Of a stretch of DNA of 64,000 bases, positions 35,590-45,017 are shown piece after piece. Position 1 is the stretch's first letter. Every line of letters begins with the position of its first letter. Under the pieces are notes generated by a model that ran no database searches, had not been told where the DNA came from, and saw only the letters and a list, made by a program, of their open reading frames with translations. Both the position numbers and the translations under genes were made by a program. The DNA is from DASXAI01 sp963798445 (GTDB taxonomy: Bacteria; Actinomycetota; Acidimicrobiia; Acidimicrobiales; Ilumatobacteraceae): positions 496,001 to 560,000 of the forward strand of contig CAWCTH010000011.1 in assembly GCA_963798445.1 (NCBI GenBank). The letters are read 5' to 3'.

Positions 35590-36498
35590 ATGTCTGCCGC
35601 GGCAACTCCCGCTCGTCGGGCCCTCGCTCGTCATCTCTACGGGTGCGGCCTGGAGCTTGGACCGGGTCACGAGCCGTTTCCCCTACCCGCTGGCGTGGAC
35701 ATCCGTTACGTCGATCGGTGGAGTCCTGACGAAAATCGGTCGCTGTTCCCCGAGCTCGGTGCTGCGGTGTTTCCCGTTCCCGACCTGATCGCCGACCTCG
35801 GCGTCGATCGACTTGGCGCGATCGACGACTGTTCGGTCGACTTTGTGATCGCGTCGCACGTGCTCGAGCACATGGCCGACCCCATCGGGATGGTGGACGA
35901 GATGCACCGGGTGCTGCCAGTCGGCGGCATCGCGCTGATCCTCCTACCGGACCGCCGGACTACTTTCGATGCAGGTCGTGCCCCTACGCCGCTCGCCCAT
36001 CTCGTGGAGGAGAACAAGGCGGGTGTCACTGTCGTGTCGGACGAGCACATCGTGGAGTTCGTCGCCGCCGTCGAGCCTGGTCGTCCCGAGCTCACTGCCG
36101 CCGACATCGAGCACGAACGTCGGCGGTCGATCCACGTGCACTGCTGGAACGAGGAGGAATTTCTGCCGGTCCTGGCTTACGGTGTGCGATCGCTGCGGCA
36201 CCGATGGCGATTCGTTGACGGTCTGCGCACGGGGCGGCCAGGCTCGGTGGGGATCGAATTTGGCATCGTGCTCCGGAAAGACCGCCCCGACACCGACGCC
36301 GACGGCGAGGTTGCCGCCCGGCGATTGGAGAGCGACTGGCGGGCGTGGTTCGACGCGGAGCTGGCGGTCCAGGGAGCCCAACAAGCGGCGGTGGCTGACC
36401 TCAAAGCCCGCATCAGCGCGCTCGAAGCTAGCACCTCGTGGCGATCCACAGCGCCGCTGCGGGCCTTGTCGACGCAGCTTCGGCGCCTTCGGCGATGA
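35590..36498 (+). CDS. SAM-dependent methyltransferase with coiled-coil tail
   Basis: A 302-residue protein. The methyltransferase domain shows LELGPGHEPFPLP (SAM loop), DFVIASHVLEHMADP, and VGGIALILLPDRR. A short coiled coil (VADLKARISALE) leads to the C-terminal motif STSWRSTAPLRAL, seen also in other proteins of this locus. The early part resembles methyltransferases of O-antigen-type clusters. The stop overlaps the next ATG (ATGA). Confidence 0.82.
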   Translation: MSAAATPARRALARHLYGCGLELGPGHEPFPLPAGVDIRYVDRWSPDENRSLFPELGAAVFPVPDLIADLGVDRLGAIDDCSVDFVIASHVLEHMADPIGMVDEMHRVLPVGGIALILLPDRRTTFDAGRAPTPLAHLVEENKAGVTVVSDEHIVEFVAAVEPGRPELTAADIEHERRRSIHVHCWNEEEFLPVLAYGVRSLRHRWRFVDGLRTGRPGSVGIEFGIVLRKDRPDTDADGEVAARRLESDWRAWFDAELAVQGAQQAAVADLKARISALEASTSWRSTAPLRALSTQLRRLRR

Positions 36499-36758
36499 GG
36501 CCCGCGAGCGTCGCCCGGGTAACTTCAACCTTTATGGACCACTTGGCCCGCTTCGAGCACAACCGGTACGTCGGAGACAAGCGCGATCAGGTCGTCCACG
36601 ACATCGAGGCGTGCGACGCACCGCAGATCATCGACGAGCTGCTGGCCGCCGAGACGTTCCTGTGCTTCGGTCCCGATACGTTGCCTGAAGCTCGGAACCG
36701 GGGCTACCGGCTCTGCCGGCGCTGCGATGGTGTCCGCGCCAGCAGCGACCGCGCCTGA
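36495..36758 (+). CDS. Small hypothetical protein
   Basis: An 87-residue product (74 if ATG 36534 is used) containing LARFEHNRYVGDKRDQVV and IIDELLAAETFLCFGPDTLP, with a terminal C-R-R-C pair. The FGPDTxxEARNRGYRxC pattern looks family-like but I cannot name the family. It overlaps the genes on both sides. Confidence 0.55.
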   Translation: MRPASVARVTSTFMDHLARFEHNRYVGDKRDQVVHDIEACDAPQIIDELLAAETFLCFGPDTLPEARNRGYRLCRRCDGVRASSDRA

Positions 36759-37533
36759 TCGCTCGGTGAACGGCTGGTTCGAGTCCGACGGCCTCAAGCT
36801 GGCCCGCTATCTGGCCGAACCGCCGGGTCGTTCCTTCCGGACCGGCGGAACCCGGCTGCCGGGTCTGATCATGTGCCACGGGTTCCCGGTCGGCCCGATC
36901 GATGCCCGCCACTCGGCCGGCACGTTCCCAGAGCTGATGGACCGGGTCGCCAACGAGATGGGTTGGTCAGCGATGACCTTCACCTTCCGAGGGTGTGGGG
37001 ACAGCGAGGGCGACTTCTCGCTGGCGGGGTGGATCGACGATCTCGGTGCCGCCATCGATTATCTCCAGCAGGCGGCCGGGCCTGACGGCATCTGGCTCGT
37101 GGGCAACTCGACCGGCGGCTCGCTCGGTCTCTGCGTCGCCGCCGACGATCCCCGCGTACGTGGCGTTGCCCTGCTGGGCGCCAGGGCCGACTTCGACGAC
37201 TGGGCCGGCCAGCCCCGGCGGTTCCTGGAGCATGCCCGTGAGATCGGGGCCATCCGCAACCCCTCCTTCCCGGTCCAGTTCGACCGCTGGGCGCGTGAGC
37301 TGCGGCGGTTCCGGCCCCTCGACGCGGCCAAGCGCTTCGCGCCGAGGCCGCTGCTCATCGTGCACGGCGACGACGACGACACCGTGCCTACGGTGGACGC
37401 CCGCTTGTTCGCACAGGCGCATGGGTCGGCCGAGTTGCGCATGATCGCGGGTGCGGGGCACCGGCTGCGCCACGATCCGAGGGCGGTGGCCGTGCTGCTC
37501 GGCTGGCTCGACCGGCAACGCAACCGCAGCTGA
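36727..37533 (+). CDS. Alpha/beta hydrolase
   Basis: A 268-residue serine hydrolase. CHGFPVGPIDARH gives the oxyanion loop, GNSTGG the nucleophile elbow, HGDDDDTVPT the acid and GAGHRLRHD the His. It resembles small dienelactone-hydrolase/esterase-like enzymes; the substrate is unknown. Its ATG overlaps the preceding small ORF by 32 bases. It may remove or transfer acyl groups on the glycan, which is only a guess from position. Confidence 0.8.
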   Translation: MVSAPAATAPDRSVNGWFESDGLKLARYLAEPPGRSFRTGGTRLPGLIMCHGFPVGPIDARHSAGTFPELMDRVANEMGWSAMTFTFRGCGDSEGDFSLAGWIDDLGAAIDYLQQAAGPDGIWLVGNSTGGSLGLCVAADDPRVRGVALLGARADFDDWAGQPRRFLEHAREIGAIRNPSFPVQFDRWARELRRFRPLDAAKRFAPRPLLIVHGDDDDTVPTVDARLFAQAHGSAELRMIAGAGHRLRHDPRAVAVLLGWLDRQRNRS

Positions 37534-37623
37534 GAGCGTGTAGCCAGGTCACCACCCCGTGCGGAAGCGGTCGTCGGGGCCACCGCTACGCTGTCGTTTT
37601 CGCGACGGAAGGCTCGGCGGTCA

Positions 37624-38604
37624 ATGCTCATCACGAGGACGCCTCTCAGGATCTCGATCGGCGGTGGCGGTACCGACCTGCCCTCGTACTACCGCCGCCA
37701 GGGCGCGATGGTCATCTCGGCCGCCATCAACAAGTACATCTTCATCGGCGTCAACCGAACGTTCGTCGACGACTACTTCGTGAAGTACTCCGCCCTCGAA
37801 CGCGCCGAACGAGTCGATGACATCAAGCACCCACTCGTTCGCGAGGCGCTCCGGCTCACGGAGATTCCGCCCGGTGTGGAGATCGTGAGCATGGCCGACA
37901 TCCCGTCGGGCACCGGACTGGGCTCGTCGGGCACGTTCACCGTCGGTCTCCTTCGCGCTCTCTATGCGTTCAAGCGGGAGCACGTGAGCGCCGGGGAACT
38001 AGCCGAGGCGGCCTGCCAGATCGAGATCGATCGCCTCCAGCAACCGGTCGGCAAGCAGGACCAGTACATCGCCGCCTTCGGTGGCGTCAGTTGTTTCGAG
38101 TTCCACGCCGATGACACCGTCACCGTCTCTCCGTTGGCCCTGTCGGAGGCCACGTTGCACGACCTCCAGGAGCACCTCCTGCTCTTTTTCACCGGGTACT
38201 CGCGGGCGGCCTCGGAGATCCTTGGCGACCAGAAGCAGCGGTCTGAGCAGGGAGACCAGGCGATGCTCGACTCGCTGACGTTCACCCAACAACTGGGCTG
38301 GCGGATCAAGGAGTCGCTGGAGGAGGGCGACCTGTGGCAGTTCGCCGACCTCATGCACGAGCATTGGGAATACAAGCGCTCGCGCTCCGCCGGGATGTCG
38401 AACGACCGGATCGATCACTGGTACACGGTTGGTCGAAAGAACGGCGCCCGCGGCGGCAAGTTGGTTGGTGCCGGCGCCGGCGGTTTTCTGCTGTTCTACG
38501 CCGAGGACCCGGCCACCGTGCGTCGAGCCATGGCCGACGAGGGCCTCGAAGAGGTCCGATTCTCGTTCGACCATGACGGCTCCACGGTGCTCGTCCGGGA
38601 CTGA
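37624..38604 (+). CDS. hddA: D-glycero-D-manno-heptose 7-phosphate kinase (GHMP family)
   Basis: The 326-residue GHMP kinase has the N-terminal RTPLRISIGGGGTDLPSYY typical of HddA, the ATP loop IPSGTGLGSSGTFTVG, and the C-terminal GGKLVGAGAGGFLLFY motif. It should phosphorylate heptose 7-phosphate at C1. Together with GmhA, GmhB and an HddC-like transferase in this locus it completes NDP-heptose synthesis. Two bases separate it from the nucleotidyltransferase gene. Confidence 0.9.
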   Translation: MLITRTPLRISIGGGGTDLPSYYRRQGAMVISAAINKYIFIGVNRTFVDDYFVKYSALERAERVDDIKHPLVREALRLTEIPPGVEIVSMADIPSGTGLGSSGTFTVGLLRALYAFKREHVSAGELAEAACQIEIDRLQQPVGKQDQYIAAFGGVSCFEFHADDTVTVSPLALSEATLHDLQEHLLLFFTGYSRAASEILGDQKQRSEQGDQAMLDSLTFTQQLGWRIKESLEEGDLWQFADLMHEHWEYKRSRSAGMSNDRIDHWYTVGRKNGARGGKLVGAGAGGFLLFYAEDPATVRRAMADEGLEEVRFSFDHDGSTVLVRD

Positions 38605-38606
38605 TC

Positions 38607-39350
38607 GTGCAGTGCGTCATCCTCGCCGGCGGTCTGGCGACCCGCTTACGACCGCTCACCGAAGCTCTTCCCAAGATGCTGGTGCCGGTCGCCGGGCGGC
38701 CGTTCGCCGATCTGCAGCTCGGCTGGCTCGCTCGTGGCGGCGTGGACGACGTCGTGCTGTGTCTCGGCTATCGCGGCGAACAGATCACTGCCTACGTGGG
38801 CGACGGCCGGGCGTGGGGTTTGCGCGTCAGCTACGTCGATGAAGGCGATGACCTGCGGGGGACCGCGGGGGCCCTCCGTCTGGCGATCGACGAGGATCGG
38901 CTGGCCGAGGGATTCCTCGTGCTCTATGGCGATTCCTTCCTGGACGTCGAGATCCGCGACGTGTGGGCGGCGTTTCGACGGTCGGGGAAGCCCGCACTCA
39001 TGACGTACTTCCGCAACGACGGGCAGTGGGACCGCAGCAATACGCGGGTCGATCCCGATGGGACCCTGAGGTACGATAAGCGAGCGCCGGATTCTGCGGC
39101 TGCGGCGATGACCCACATCGACTATGGGTTGCTGGCGTTCCGCCGGTCGCTCGTCGAGGAAGCGCTCCCCGCCGGTGGCCGCGGCGACCTCGCCGACCTT
39201 CAGCACGGTCTCAGCGTTCGGGGTGAGCTGGCCGGCTACGAGGCGAGCCGCCGCTTTTACGAGATCGGGACACCGTCGGGATTGGCTGACCTCGAGGCGC
39301 AGCTGGCGTCAAGGCCGGAGCGGGTCGGCCCGAAAAGAGCACCCGGCTAA
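38607..39350 (+). CDS. HddC-like sugar-1-phosphate nucleotidyltransferase
   Basis: A 247-residue NTP transferase with CVILAGGLATRLRPLTEALPKM, PVAGRPFADLQL, and the metal Asp in VLYGDSFLDVEI. Placement after hddA suggests it activates heptose 1-phosphate, probably to GDP- or another NDP-heptose; the nucleotide cannot be told from the sequence. Starts with GTG. Confidence 0.85.
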   Translation: MQCVILAGGLATRLRPLTEALPKMLVPVAGRPFADLQLGWLARGGVDDVVLCLGYRGEQITAYVGDGRAWGLRVSYVDEGDDLRGTAGALRLAIDEDRLAEGFLVLYGDSFLDVEIRDVWAAFRRSGKPALMTYFRNDGQWDRSNTRVDPDGTLRYDKRAPDSAAAAMTHIDYGLLAFRRSLVEEALPAGGRGDLADLQHGLSVRGELAGYEASRRFYEIGTPSGLADLEAQLASRPERVGPKRAPG

Positions 39351-39384
39351 CCTGCCGCCGCTGAGCGAAAGGTGCTTCCCCCAG

Positions 39385-40161
39385 ATGAAGAGTCGAGCCC
39401 TGATCCGGCGACTATTCCCTCCCGAGTTCCAGCCGCCGTCTGATCTGCCGCACCGACTGTTGCGCGCCACCGGCTACTTCCGCCTGCGGACGAAGGTCGC
39501 CGCTCATGGTCAGGACGTGCCTAACGTCGACCTGTACCAGCCCCTCTTCTCCCCGTGGGAGGGCGATACCGATTTTGAGCCGATCTACGCCGAAGCGAGT
39601 CGCCACACACTGGTGACTCGTGACCGCGCCTGGATCCTCTGGAAGACGCTCCAGCAGGCACTCCAACTCGAAGGCGACGTTTTGGAATGCGGCGTCTTTC
39701 GCGGCGGCACGGCCCTGCTCGAGGCCAGGACGATGGGCCAGCAAAACGATGGTCGGACGTTGCACCTGTTCGACAGCTTCGAAGGGATGCCGGTGACGAC
39801 CGACGGCGTCGATCGTTTTGAAAGCGGCGACCTTGGGACCACGTCGGTCGAAGGCGTGCGAGAACTCCTGTCGTTCGCTCCGTTCGTGCAAATCCATCAG
39901 GGCTTCATTCCGGATTCCTTCACCGGCCTAGACATCGCCAAGCTGGCGTGGGCCCACATCGATGTCGACATCTACCAAGCGGTGCACGACTCGGTCTCGT
40001 ACGTCTACGAGCGCCTCGTGCCGGGTGGCTTCATGGTGTTCGACGACTACGGCTTCCCGAGTTGCATCGGGGCCCGTCGCGCCGTCGACGAAGCGTTCGC
40101 GGACCGGCCGGAGGTTCCCATTTGCCTGCCGACAGGGCAGGCACTCGTCGTCAAGACCTGA
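39385..40161 (+). CDS. TylF/MycF-type O-methyltransferase
   Basis: A 258-residue macrocin-O-methyltransferase-family protein. GDVLECGVFRGG is the SAM loop; LHLFDSFEGMP, HIDVDIYQAV and MVFDDYGFPSC carry the metal-binding acids of the MycF type. In glycan loci such enzymes methylate sugar hydroxyls. An AAAGG ribosome-site-like sequence lies upstream at 39369. Confidence 0.85.
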   Translation: MKSRALIRRLFPPEFQPPSDLPHRLLRATGYFRLRTKVAAHGQDVPNVDLYQPLFSPWEGDTDFEPIYAEASRHTLVTRDRAWILWKTLQQALQLEGDVLECGVFRGGTALLEARTMGQQNDGRTLHLFDSFEGMPVTTDGVDRFESGDLGTTSVEGVRELLSFAPFVQIHQGFIPDSFTGLDIAKLAWAHIDVDIYQAVHDSVSYVYERLVPGGFMVFDDYGFPSCIGARRAVDEAFADRPEVPICLPTGQALVVKT

Positions 40162-40173
40162 CGTGATCCGCAG

Positions 40174-40791
40174 TCACGGCACCCGACACACGGCGATCGT
40201 GTTCAGTCTGAGCTTGTGTCGATGGACGGAAATCGAAGACGGTTTGAATCCGGCCCGAACGAGCCGCGGCCACAGGTCGCGAGGATCGAAGTAGTACTTG
40301 TGGTCGTCCATCTCGTCACGAGGACTGAGCCCGAGCCGGAACGCCGACAGCTCGAGGGCGCTCTTGCCGAGCCAGGAGGGCACGTTGACAACGCACACAC
40401 CGCCGGGACCTGTGATGCGCCGAAGCTCTGACAAGGTGGCATCCGGCTCCCAAAGGTGCTCGATGACGTTGTTGCAAACGACAGCATCGAGGGAACTGGA
40501 CTTCACGTGCTCCAGCACGTCGGGAAGCCGACCCTCTAGGAGGGCAGTTCGCTCGTCTGCCAGCGTCGGGTCGATCGAGAGATCGACCAGCAGGCGGGTG
40601 CGTGCATTGGCGAAGAGGTCGAGCCCGAGCCGGGCGTCGTAGCCGCAACCGACGTCGGCGGTGCTGCCGTTTGCGGCGCGGCCGAGACCTCGACGGATTC
40701 TTGCCGTCGAGAGCCAACGCCCCAGACGATCGGCTGGCGTGGGCGACGACGACTGCGCGAAGGACTCGGTTCGCTCAGGCTGTGCCGGCAC
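40174..40791 (-). CDS. SAM-dependent methyltransferase
   Basis: A 205-residue class I methyltransferase. TADVGCGYDARLG is the SAM loop, DAVVCNNVIEHLWEP motif post-II, and GGVCVVNVPSWLGKS follows, with a late DDHKYYFDPRDLWPRL segment typical of lipid-linked-sugar-locus methyltransferases. It overlaps the GT2 gene end by 17 bases on the same strand, forming a two-gene operon. Confidence 0.83.
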   Translation of the reverse strand: MPAQPERTESFAQSSSPTPADRLGRWLSTARIRRGLGRAANGSTADVGCGYDARLGLDLFANARTRLLVDLSIDPTLADERTALLEGRLPDVLEHVKSSSLDAVVCNNVIEHLWEPDATLSELRRITGPGGVCVVNVPSWLGKSALELSAFRLGLSPRDEMDDHKYYFDPRDLWPRLVRAGFKPSSISVHRHKLRLNTIAVCRVP

Positions 40792-42082
40792 CGGGGATCC
40801 TCTTCAACGAGATGGCGGCGGCGTGGAACAGGAGCGTGAAGACGAAAAGGCTGAATCCGGTCATGGCCAAGAGGGAGCCCGTTACGGCGAGATGGCTCTT
40901 CGTCACTACGTCGTCGGGGAGGGAGAAGTCCGTGGTGAGGTACGTGATCACAAGCGGCAATGTCATCACCAGGCCGAGCAGCATGAGTCCGAGTACTACC
41001 AGCGTTGTGCGGGTGTACCGGAACCAGGACAACCATCGCCGGGTCTTGCGACCCGAGTAGTCGAAGAAGATCTGCGCGAGGCAGCCCAGAAGAAACGCCT
41101 GGATGCCGACGAAGGCGAGCATCGCTCCGAAGAACTGCCAGTGGAGCGAGAGCGTGATCGGGCCGAAGGTGCGGGGACCGAAGCTGACAGGAAGGGCGAT
41201 GAGCAGGCCGAGCACCGCCAGAACTACCCCCGGCCAAAACACGAAGAAGTCGGCGCCATACGTGAACATCGCTCGGAGGTTGATCCAAGCCGCTTGGAAG
41301 GGTGAGAACCAGCCCATCCGCTTGTGATGACTGACCCGGCCCTCCTTGTCCTTCAGGAACCGGACGGGCACTTCGGAGGTACGCAGCTCGAGGTGCACAG
41401 ATTTGAGAACCATCTCCGACGCGTATTCCCAGGATTGTGACTGGAGGTCCATCCGTTTGAGTCCGTCGAGGGTAACGCCGCGCATGCCGCAATGGATGTC
41501 GGTGAACTTGCTGGAGTAGACGCGGTTCAGTATCCACGTTGTGAAGGGTGTTCCGAAGTAACGATGCAGCGCGGGCATCGACCCGGGCTCGATGTAGCCC
41601 TTGAACCGAGTACCCATGATGAACTCGTAGCCGGCGTGGAACTTCTCGACGAACGGGGCCAACTCTCGGAAGTCGTACGTGCAGTCCGCGTCCCCCATGA
41701 CGACATACTCACCTCGGATGAACGGGATGGCGTCGAGGTAGGCCCGACCGAGTCCTCGCTTGGGCGTGCGCAGCACCCGGGCGCCGGCGGCCAGAGCCAC
41801 CTCAGGGGTCCGGTCCGTCGAGCTGTCCACGATCAGGATCTCGCCACTGATGCCGGCCTGTCGGAGTCCCTGTTGGCACCACTCGACGAACTCGCCGATC
41901 GTGATCTCTTCGTTGAGTGCGGGGACAACAATCGAGAGCGCGGGCCGCGCCACGTCCTCCGCCGGGACGAGAAGCTGCACGTCGGGCGGGGATTCGGCGG
42001 TTGGTCCGGGCTCAGCGTGCTCCGGCTGGATCTGAGTGCTGCTGCTCACGGCACCTAGATTCTGGCATGCGGACTGCGCCAT
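40775..42082 (-). CDS. Family 2 glycosyltransferase with C-terminal membrane helices
   Basis: About 435 residues. A disordered N-terminus leads to a GT-A domain: SIVVPALNEEITIGEF, VDSSTDRTPEVA, GDADCTYDFRELAPF with the metal DxD, then MGTRFKGYIEPG. Two to four hydrophobic segments follow (FWPGVVLAVLGLLIAL and others). It resembles dolichol/polyprenyl-phosphate sugar transferases that load a lipid carrier. Start ATG 42082 has GAGG upstream; GTG 42049 is an alternative. Divergent from gmhA. Confidence 0.85.
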   Translation of the reverse strand: MAQSACQNLGAVSSSTQIQPEHAEPGPTAESPPDVQLLVPAEDVARPALSIVVPALNEEITIGEFVEWCQQGLRQAGISGEILIVDSSTDRTPEVALAAGARVLRTPKRGLGRAYLDAIPFIRGEYVVMGDADCTYDFRELAPFVEKFHAGYEFIMGTRFKGYIEPGSMPALHRYFGTPFTTWILNRVYSSKFTDIHCGMRGVTLDGLKRMDLQSQSWEYASEMVLKSVHLELRTSEVPVRFLKDKEGRVSHHKRMGWFSPFQAAWINLRAMFTYGADFFVFWPGVVLAVLGLLIALPVSFGPRTFGPITLSLHWQFFGAMLAFVGIQAFLLGCLAQIFFDYSGRKTRRWLSWFRYTRTTLVVLGLMLLGLVMTLPLVITYLTTDFSLPDDVVTKSHLAVTGSLLAMTGFSLFVFTLLFHAAAISLKRIPGAGTA

Positions 42083-42158
42083 CCAAGCCTCGGATACCAT
42101 TTCCGCCCGTCGTGTCCCCATCCGGGGATGCCTCCTACGACGAAGAGGAGTCACTCGC

Positions 42159-42773
42159 ATGCCGTCGTTCGCCGCCGACTACTTGACCGAGACTGCTCGG
42201 ATCGTGGCGGCCATCTCCATCGAGCAGATCGAGGCCGTGGCCCGCGGCCTCTCGGAGTGCCGCGCCAGCGGAGGTCGACTCTTCATTTTGGGAGTCGGCG
42301 GCTCTGCCGGGCACGCCAGCCACGCGGTCAACGACTTCCGGAAGCTCTGCGGCTTCGAGGCGTACGCCCCGACGGACAACGTTTCTGAGCTGACCGCACG
42401 CACGAATGACGAGGGATGGGACACGACCTTCTCGGCTTGGCTCGAGACCTCTCGACTGTCCAAGAACGACGCCATCCTTGTGTTTTCAGTCGGAGGTGGC
42501 GACGCAGAACGTCAGGTGTCGCCCAACATCGTCAAGGGGCTCCAGCATGGCGCCCGTGTTGGTGCCCGGATCTACGGAATCGTCGGTCGCGACGGGGGGT
42601 ACACGGGTCACGTGGCCAACGCTTGCGTGATCATCCCTCCCCTGATTGACGAGCGGATCACCCCTCATACCGAGGGTCTCTGCGCGGTGATCTGGCATCT
42701 CCTCGTGTCACATCCGGCGCTGCAGACCGCCGCCACGAAGTGGGAGACCATGGCTGCAGTGAGCCAGCGGTGA
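42159..42773 (+). CDS. gmhA: Sedoheptulose 7-phosphate isomerase
   Basis: A 204-residue SIS-domain protein: FILGVGGSAGHASHAVNDF is the phosphosugar loop, then ARTNDEGWDTTF and AILVFSVGGGDAERQVS, with a C-terminal PHTEGLCAVIWHLL helix. GmhA converts sedoheptulose 7-phosphate to heptose 7-phosphate, first step of heptose synthesis. A GAAGAGGAG ribosome site precedes ATG 42159. The stop overlaps the next GTG. Confidence 0.9.
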   Translation: MPSFAADYLTETARIVAAISIEQIEAVARGLSECRASGGRLFILGVGGSAGHASHAVNDFRKLCGFEAYAPTDNVSELTARTNDEGWDTTFSAWLETSRLSKNDAILVFSVGGGDAERQVSPNIVKGLQHGARVGARIYGIVGRDGGYTGHVANACVIIPPLIDERITPHTEGLCAVIWHLLVSHPALQTAATKWETMAAVSQR

Positions 42774-43754
42774 CGGTGCCGGCGCGGCGGGTCGCCATCG
42801 TGGGCGGAGCAGGTTTCATCGGGAGCCACTTCACGGACCACCTGCTGGCGCGTTCGACGATCGAGCGGGTCACGCTCTATGACAATTTTTCCTCCGGTCG
42901 ACCCTGGCACTACGAGCATCACGCCGACGATTCCAGGCTAACCGTCGTGAAAGGCGAGGTGCGAGACATCGAGCTGTTGACGCGCACGCTGAGTGGCCAC
43001 GATCTTGTCGTGCATCTGGCGTCCAACCCAGACATCGCCCGCGCGATGACCGAGCCGACCATCGACTTCGACGAGGGGACCTTCCTCACTCATCGCGTTG
43101 TCGAGGCCATGCGATTGGGCGGCGCACCGCGGCTCAATGTATGCCTCCGGGAGTGGCGTGTACGGCGATCTGGGTGAACTCGAGGTGCGTGAGGATCACG
43201 GTCCGATGTTGCCCGTGTCGACCTATGGGGCAAGCAAGCTCGCCGGTGAAGCGCTGATCAGCTCCTACAGCCACATGTTCGGGTTGTCGGGGGCCGCTTT
43301 TCGCTTTGGCAACGTCGTCGGACCGCGCCAAACGCACGGCGTCGGTTTCGATTTCGTCCGTCGCCTGCTAGAGAACCCGTCGTGTTTACGAATCCTCGGT
43401 GACGGCACCCAAAGCAAGTCGTACATACACGTTGATGATGTCGTTCGCGCTGTCCTTGCAGTTGCCGACGATCCAGAGCTGGGCTTCGATATCTTCAACG
43501 TGGCGACGGGGGACTACGTCACTGTGACTGAGATCGCGGAGATTGCGGTGGAAGTCGTCGGGATCGAACGCGCTGCGGTTGAGTTCCAATACACCGGCGG
43601 TGACCGCGGCTGGAAGGGTGACGTTCCTGTCGTCCGTCTAGATACCGATCGGATCAAGGCGGCTGGGTGGTCCTGCCAGCGCTCGACGCGCGAGGCGTTG
43701 CGGGTCTCGATGCAGAGCATGCTCGGAGACGCCAAGGCCGGTCGTCTCACTTGA
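42770..43754 (+). CDS. NAD-dependent sugar epimerase/dehydratase (frameshifted)
   Basis: An extended short-chain dehydrogenase of about 327 residues. VAIVGGAGFIGSHF binds NAD and VVHLASNPDIARAM follows; the catalytic YGASK lies in the second frame. One surplus A near 43136 breaks the expected APRLMYASGSGVYGD. GVGFDFVRRLLENP and QSKSYIHVDDVVRAV are typical of UDP-glucose-4-epimerase-like enzymes. It may epimerise or oxidise an NDP-sugar, perhaps the heptose. Coupled to gmhA by GTGA. Confidence 0.82.
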
Positions 43755-44301
43755 GTCGGCCGGCGGTGTTTCTCGATCGCGACGGAGTCCTGAACGCGGC
43801 CGACGTCCGAGGCGGCCGGCCACACCCGCCAAGTTCGCTGGCCGGGTTTCGGTTGCTCCCTCGGGTCCCCGAGGCCTGTGGGCTCCTCAAGGAGGCCGGT
43901 CTGCTGCTGATCGTCGTCACCAACCAACCCGATATCGCACGCGGCACGACGACGAGCGCGGATGTCGACGTGATGAACGATGTGTTGCAGTCGTTGCTTC
44001 CAATCGACGAGATCTCGGTTTGCCCGCATGACGATGCAGCCGATTGCTCCTGCAGGAAGCCGCGGCCTGGTCTGCTGCTGGAAGCCGCGAGAGGTGGAAC
44101 GTTGATCTCGCCGCCAGCGTGCTCGTCGGTGATCGGTGGCGGGACATCGGGGCCGGCCTGGCCGCGGGTGTCGGGACTGTCTTCATCGAGCGCAACTACG
44201 ACGAGCGGCGGCCTGCGACGCCTGACCTCGTAGTCTCGGAACTCATCGAAGCGATCCCGTTCATCCTGGAGCGGGCGCGGTTGGGGAGCGTTCGAGCGTG
44301 A
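43751..44301 (+). CDS. gmhB: GmhB-type heptose bisphosphate phosphatase (frameshifted)
   Basis: A HAD-family protein of about 183 residues. FLDRDGVLN is the nucleophile motif and VVTNQPDIARG motif II; the zinc loop reads CPHDDAADCSCRKPRPG. The end, VDLAASVLVGDRWRDIGAG (motif IV), is in another frame: one base is missing near 44092. GmhB removes the C7 phosphate of heptose 1,7-bisphosphate. TTG 43751 overlaps the epimerase stop. Confidence 0.85.
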
Positions 44302-45017
44302 CCATTACAGCGAAGGATCTGAACGTCAAAATCTTTGCCGACGGCGCCGACGCGACCAGCATCGCCTCACTGGCGTCCGATGTGCTCGTGAAGGGGTTCA
44401 CGACGAATCCGACGCTCATGCGTCAGGCCGGGATCAGCGATTACGAACGGTTCGCACATGACGTGATGCCGCTGGTCCAGGGGAAGCCGATCTCCTTCGA
44501 GGTCTTCTCCGATGAATTCGACGAAATGGAGAAGCAAGCCGAAAAGATCGCGACGTGGGGTCGGAACGTCTACGTAAAGATTCCGATCACCAACACCCGC
44601 GGTGTGTCGAGCGCCCCGCTAATCCGCCGCTTGGCGAATGCCGGAGTTCAACTGAACATCACCGCGATGTTCACCCTCGAGCAGGTGGACTCGACCCTGG
44701 CGGCGCTCGAGCGCGGCGCGTCGTCGTTCATTTCCATCTTCGCCGGACGAATCGCTGATACCGGCCGCGATCCGCTGCCGATCATGCGCGAAGCCTTGGC
44801 TCACCTCGACACCCACGATCATATCGAACTGATCTGGGCGAGCCCTCGCGAGGTATTGAACGTCGTGCAAGCTAACGAAATAGGTTGTCACGTCATCACC
44901 GTGACGCACGACCTCCTCAAAAAGATTCCGTCGCTAGGCAAGGACCTCGCCGAATTCTCGATGGAGACCGTCCAGATGTTTCACCGTGACGCGGCGAGCG
45001 CGGGCTACTCTCTGTGA
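44298..45017 (+). CDS. Transaldolase-family protein
   Basis: A 239-residue small transaldolase. NVKIFADGADATSIASLAS and GFTTNPTLMRQAGI form the N-terminal part, YVKIPITNTRG holds the Schiff-base Lys, and LNITAMFTLEQ and ISIFAGRIADTGRD follow. Transaldolases interconvert C7 and C6/C4/C3 sugar phosphates. Being embedded among gmhA, hddA and gmhB, it could supply sedoheptulose 7-phosphate for heptose synthesis. GTG overlaps gmhB's stop. Confidence 0.88.
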   Translation: MTITAKDLNVKIFADGADATSIASLASDVLVKGFTTNPTLMRQAGISDYERFAHDVMPLVQGKPISFEVFSDEFDEMEKQAEKIATWGRNVYVKIPITNTRGVSSAPLIRRLANAGVQLNITAMFTLEQVDSTLAALERGASSFISIFAGRIADTGRDPLPIMREALAHLDTHDHIELIWASPREVLNVVQANEIGCHVITVTHDLLKKIPSLGKDLAEFSMETVQMFHRDAASAGYSL

